Assembly: GCF_000151315.2 (NCBI RefSeq)
Contig: NW_011887294.1
Location: forward strand, 789,951 to 853,950
From: Capsaspora owczarzaki ATCC 30864
Lineage: Eukaryota > Opisthokonta > Filasterea
DNA: 64,000 nt
Direction of reading: 5' to 3'
How positions within the stretch are numbered: the first letter of the stretch is position 1; every line of letters starts with the position of its first letter. Positions 60,332-64,000 of this stretch are shown here, piece after piece. Made by a program: the position numbers and the translations under genes. Under the pieces are notes generated by a model. The model saw nothing but the letters and a program-made list of their open reading frames with translations, ran no database searches and was not told the origin of the DNA.

Positions 60332-62851
60332 AAGAAAGCAACCAGAAACAAACAAAGACCTGGTTCGCTCGCTCTGCTGAGGCCAAGCCCAACCCCAGAT
60401 TATGACGTTGTTGATAGTGATGGTGATGATAGATGTTGTTGATGACAATGATGGTGATGGTTGATTCAACCCCCCGACGTGGACTGCGGTCCATAATAAA
60501 ATCAAAGAAAAGTAAAACTTCCTTCGCACACTTCCTCTCACTCACGTTCGTCGAGTCTCCAACGCGCAAGTATTGCACAGGTTTTCTTCCCCCGCCCCCA
60601 CGTCCCCACGTCCCCACCTCGAAAGCGCAACCATGACCCGAGTCTTCTCCCGCCCCTCTTTCTACTGTCAAACACAAACACAATCAAAACGTCTAAGCCG
60701 GTTGGAAGAATCTAGATCACCGCTCCGCAAGCATCGGACGCACCATGAGAACGTTGGACAAGCTGGAAGGCGAGCCTACGTGGGTAGAAGGTGTTGTGCG
60801 TGCTCACGGCTAACGGTAAAATCTGGTTGGGACGCTCCATTTGGCATTTCGACGGCGGCGTTCCTGCTCCTCTCTAGATCCTCGATGAATCAATACAAAT
60901 GCTTCTACAGTATCATACTGTACCAAGCAGGTTGCTATGCCCTAATGCCGCCACCCATTAGAGTACTGAGGAAAGATTGTTTTAATTTTAGATAATATCC
61001 AGATGAGAAGTCCTTTTGCAATCTCCCGCTTCTGTGCACTTTGGACATTTTCTCCAATGCGATCGCGCACCATGTGCCATCGTGCTTGAATCTCTTTGAG
61101 CTCGGAAGGTATTTGGCAATGCTGAGAGCGCGTTAGGAATGGAATGCTCACGTCGGTCTAAGCGCACGCTCTGATTTGTCACGTCCGCGTTCAAAGGAGC
61201 GCTGTTGTCATGGCTGAGCTCAGTTTGCGTCCAAGAAGAGCAATGGTATGCAGCATAATAGCAAGAAAAGTATGTCACCGTTACCACGATTCGGCGCAAT
61301 CAATCTTGTGCTGCACTTGCGGACGGGCATTTCGGTCTGATTCACCGCCCTCTCCTCCACCATTCTTGTATCGTTTTGATCATCTCGAAGCGGTGCATTT
61401 TTTGGTATCGAGATACAGTACAACTCGCATCTGGAATGGCCGCGCGGTTCGATTTCGGCGTTCCTTGCGGTTCTGTTCACTTGGCGGTTTTTTTCCGTTC
61501 TATTTTTTGCTACTCTTTCCTCACTGCAGCATTTAAAAAGCAGCCTCCCAAAGCGAATTTGCTATTCACTCCTTGTATTATTTTTTTGTCGAGAACACTC
61601 TCTCAGACACTTTCTCCCTTCGCAACTCAACGCACCGCCTCTTCCAGCTTCGCTCTTTCTTGTAAGCGACGCACCATCCCAGCACAATCCCAACGTCATC
61701 CCATCCTCAGCCTCATCGCATTCATTTGCAGCGCTCTTTTGAGGTGTTGTCGAGCTTTCTCAAACTCTTTTTCAACGGTCGTCAAGCGAGCAGTCAAACT
61801 AGTCGTTCAGCTCTGCGGCAGTTGTCCCGCTTGTCGGCATTTTCTATTGCTCTGTTCTTCTTCTGCTTCATGATGCAAGTGCCAGCCCTCAGCTGTGCGT
61901 GGTGGATTGAGCGTGTTGTGCGATGAGGGAGTTGTTGCTACAAACCCGCACCGCCTTCCAACTCACCCGAGTAAGCGGGATTTTCTCGCTGTATTGCTAC
62001 AAATGAGCAAGAGTTACAAGAGTAGAAGGTAGCACACAATGGGGGGTGTTCGTACCAGTCGCAGTTGCGCTGCGCGAACAGCGGTCATCCGACCAAAGTA
62101 GATCTATCAAGATCCATGCAAAATCAAAAAAAAAAAAAAAAAAAAAAAACATTGGTGATTGTTTTATTTTAAGCTCGGCTTTTTCCTGTTTTCGATTACC
62201 TGCGGTTCTTGGGGTCAGTTGTGAGCTGTTGTTCCAGTCTGTCTATCGCGATGGTGGTGGTGGTGGCTGTGGTGGTGGTGGTGGTTGTGATGCGTGATGC
62301 GTGATGCGTCGCGGCGGGGTGTCATTGCCTGTGTGTGGCTGGACCTGTGAGCGAAGACAAGAAGGAGGTAATCATTTTGGTATCATTTTGGTTACAGAAG
62401 TTTCTCGTTGGTTTGTTTCGGATTGCGAGTTTTTTGCTGCTTTTTCCTCCCTTCATCAGCAGCATTGAGTTGCTTTACGGCTGTTTCATGTCTTGAGTTT
62501 TCTTGATGATTCATGCTTGCTTTGCGTGATCATTCGTGTGGCAACGTGAGTGTTTTTGTGCGTTGTTGTGCGTACTTTTTTTTTTTTTTTTTTTTTTTCG
62601 GGTTGAAAGTTTTTTTTCCATTAAACAATGACGCAGGGCTGTGTTCCTTTTCAAACCAATCCCAGTTGTACCGCTATTCCATCTCGTTCTCATCATTCGT
62701 TGTCTTTAACCCCCCTTCCTCTCCACCGTCGACATGAAGTCCGAATGGAGTCCCAGGAAAAAACAAAGAAAAAATACCAAAAAACCGTTTTTAGGGTTCA
62801 ATGATGCTCACTCTTTTTTATTTTTTTGTTTAATAGAAACCTCTAGTTACA
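60332..62851. other. Gene-poor region between the gap and Rap1
   Basis: No gene is supported. It includes a GAT/GTT-type tract at about 60400-60460, an A run at 62127-62149, GGT repeats at 62252-62282 followed by three gatgcgt units, and T runs near 62578-62599. A minus-strand frame at 60942-61151 looks helical (ELKEIQARWHMVRDRIGENV) but is short, has no upstream start and matches no family I know. The Rap1 promoter and any 5' UTR intron would lie here. Confidence 0.4.
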
Positions 62852-64000
62852 ATGCGTGAATACAAGCTCGTCGTTCTCGGCTCCGGTGGTGTCGGCAAGT
62901 CTGCTTTGGTACGTTTCTAGCCTCGTTCCATGCGCTCTCCTCTGTCTCTTTCCTTTCTACCTCCGTCTGCTTGGAAAGCAAAAGAACGAACAAACAAAAC
63001 AACGAAAAACAAAGAAAAAAAAAAGAAAAAAAAAAAGAACCAACGCCATGCGGGCTTGTTGGCTGTCCGGGGCTTGCTGCGCACACGCTACGGGCTCCCC
63101 CGCGCTCCCTTTCGGAAGTCAGACCCGCGAACGTGTCCAGCATCGCTTTGTCGAGCCTCCCAGCTCGCTGGTCGTCAGCGCAGCCAAAACCAAACAAAAA
63201 CAAAAAAGCCAAAACGACTTTTTTTTGAAAAAACAAAAAAAAAACACTTTTGCCTTTTTTTTTTTTTTGTTTTGATGTCTTTGGCTGAGCTGGCTCTTCC
63301 AGCAGCCTTGCCTTCCCCCTTCTTCACTCTGCTGTCGAGTCTCTCGACTTGGCTCTCTCATAGCCCATCACCGGAGAGTGGCTGCTTGCGCTCGCTGGCC
63401 GTTGCTTCATTCCTGCCTTTTTTTTTCTTTTTTTTTTGACCCAAACAATTCAAAACGAGTTATTTTGGGCCTTCTTTTTTTGAACCGCTTTGACCCTCTT
63501 TCCCGGGCTTCGTCCTCGGTGCTGTGCTCGGATCTTGCCTCCAGCTTGCTCCTTGAGCGTCATCCGCTGCTCGACTGCCGCGCGCATCGCTCCATAGTCA
63601 CTCCTTGCTCGCATCCAGCTTTGTGTTTTTTTTTTTTTTTGCGGTCGGACTGTTATGGCTGTTTTTTTATTTTATTATTTTTCTCTATTTTTTTGTTTGA
63701 ATTTTTTTGTGGTTTCTTTTTGTCGCCTTCGTTCCATTCCTTCTCCTTTGCTCTGCGTGAGGTGCGCCACTCGTGACTGTCGCCGCGCTATGCTTCTTTG
63801 CTTGTCTCTCGCGGAGGGCAGCAGAGCGCGAGTTTGCGTTCGTCCTGCGCCTCGTCCTTTTTTTTTCTTTCCGTTTTTTTTTTCTGTTCTTTCCAAAAGA
63901 TCTTGTTTTTTTTCTCTTGTTCTTTTTCATTGCTTTTTTTTTTCTTTTCTCCATTTCCCTTCTTTTTTCGTTGAGTTTTTTTCTCAAGCTGTTGCACCCT
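62852..64000 (+). CDS. RAP1: Rap1-type small GTPase, first exon only (continues beyond window)
   Basis: Exon 1 is 62852-62908 and encodes MREYKLVVLGSGGVGKSAL, identical as I recall to the start of animal Rap1A/B. Rap2 has Val for Leu at position 6, and fungal Rsr1 differs at several places. It contains the complete P-loop GSGGVGKS. The donor is GTACGT at 62909, phase 0. The rest of the window (62909-64000) is a T-rich intron with no sign of the next exon, which should begin with sequence like TVQFVQG. This intron is at least 1,092 bases, far longer than most others here. Rap1 controls adhesion and polarity and can bind RA domains. Only 19 residues are seen, so the call rests on their near-perfect match. 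Confidence 0.9.

Noticed and set aside
60942-61151. Small minus-strand gene with helical translation
   Set aside because: A stop lies shortly upstream, there is no ATG start or splice context that I can support, and no family match.

Overview
The window is nuclear DNA from a unicellular opisthokont, most probably a holozoan protist such as Capsaspora. That is my inference from gene content and style, not from a database match. Supporting it are short GT-AG introns, GC-rich exons with long Ser/Ala/Gln/Asp tracts, and intergenic DNA full of pure A/T runs. Animal-type genes (DCAF1, a SETD5/MLL5-like PHD-SET protein, Rab32, Rap1) sit beside genes best known from fungi (a CYR1-type Ras-binding adenylate cyclase and BUB2).

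Layout, left to right. 0.3-5.4 kb (+): PHD-SET chromatin protein. 5.8-10.0 kb (-): class III PI3-kinase VPS34, 13 exons. 11.8-18.0 kb (+): CYR1-type cyclase (RA, LRR, PP2C-like, cyclase). 18.6-20.4 kb (-): Rab32-type GTPase. 20.9-28.3 kb (+): DCAF1. 28.4-35.6 kb (-): MON2, 14 exons. 35.9-36.5 kb (+): LSM6. 36.8-38.3 kb (-): BUB2-type TBC GAP. 39.7-46.4 kb (+): a 2,047-residue RasGAP-RhoGEF fusion. 46.6-48.7 kb (-): GWT1/PIGW acyltransferase, 7 exons. 49.0-49.2 kb (+): two tRNA-His genes. 50.8-54.2 kb (+): an LRR receptor-like membrane protein. 54.6-58.9 kb (-): F-box/WD40 protein. 58.9-62.8 kb: gene-poor stretch with a 141-base assembly gap. 62.85 kb to the end (+): first exon of Rap1, cut off by the window edge.

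The genes are ordinary eukaryotic single units on alternating strands, not an operon or a mobile island. Several fall into two themes: Ras-family signalling (the RA-domain cyclase, the RasGAP-RhoGEF, Rap1) and endomembrane traffic (VPS34, Rab32, MON2, BUB2-family GAP, GWT1 in the ER). I see no evidence that this clustering is functional.

The strongest novelty candidates are the LRR receptor, whose cytoplasmic tail carries 11 tyrosines in ITIM/ITSM-like contexts, and the RasGAP-RhoGEF fusion, which has a roughly 45-residue repeat present once near its N-terminus and twice at its C-terminus. Exon boundaries were worked out by hand from GT-AG sites, reading phase and family alignment from memory. 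Every multi-exon model closes in frame, but none has transcript support here.
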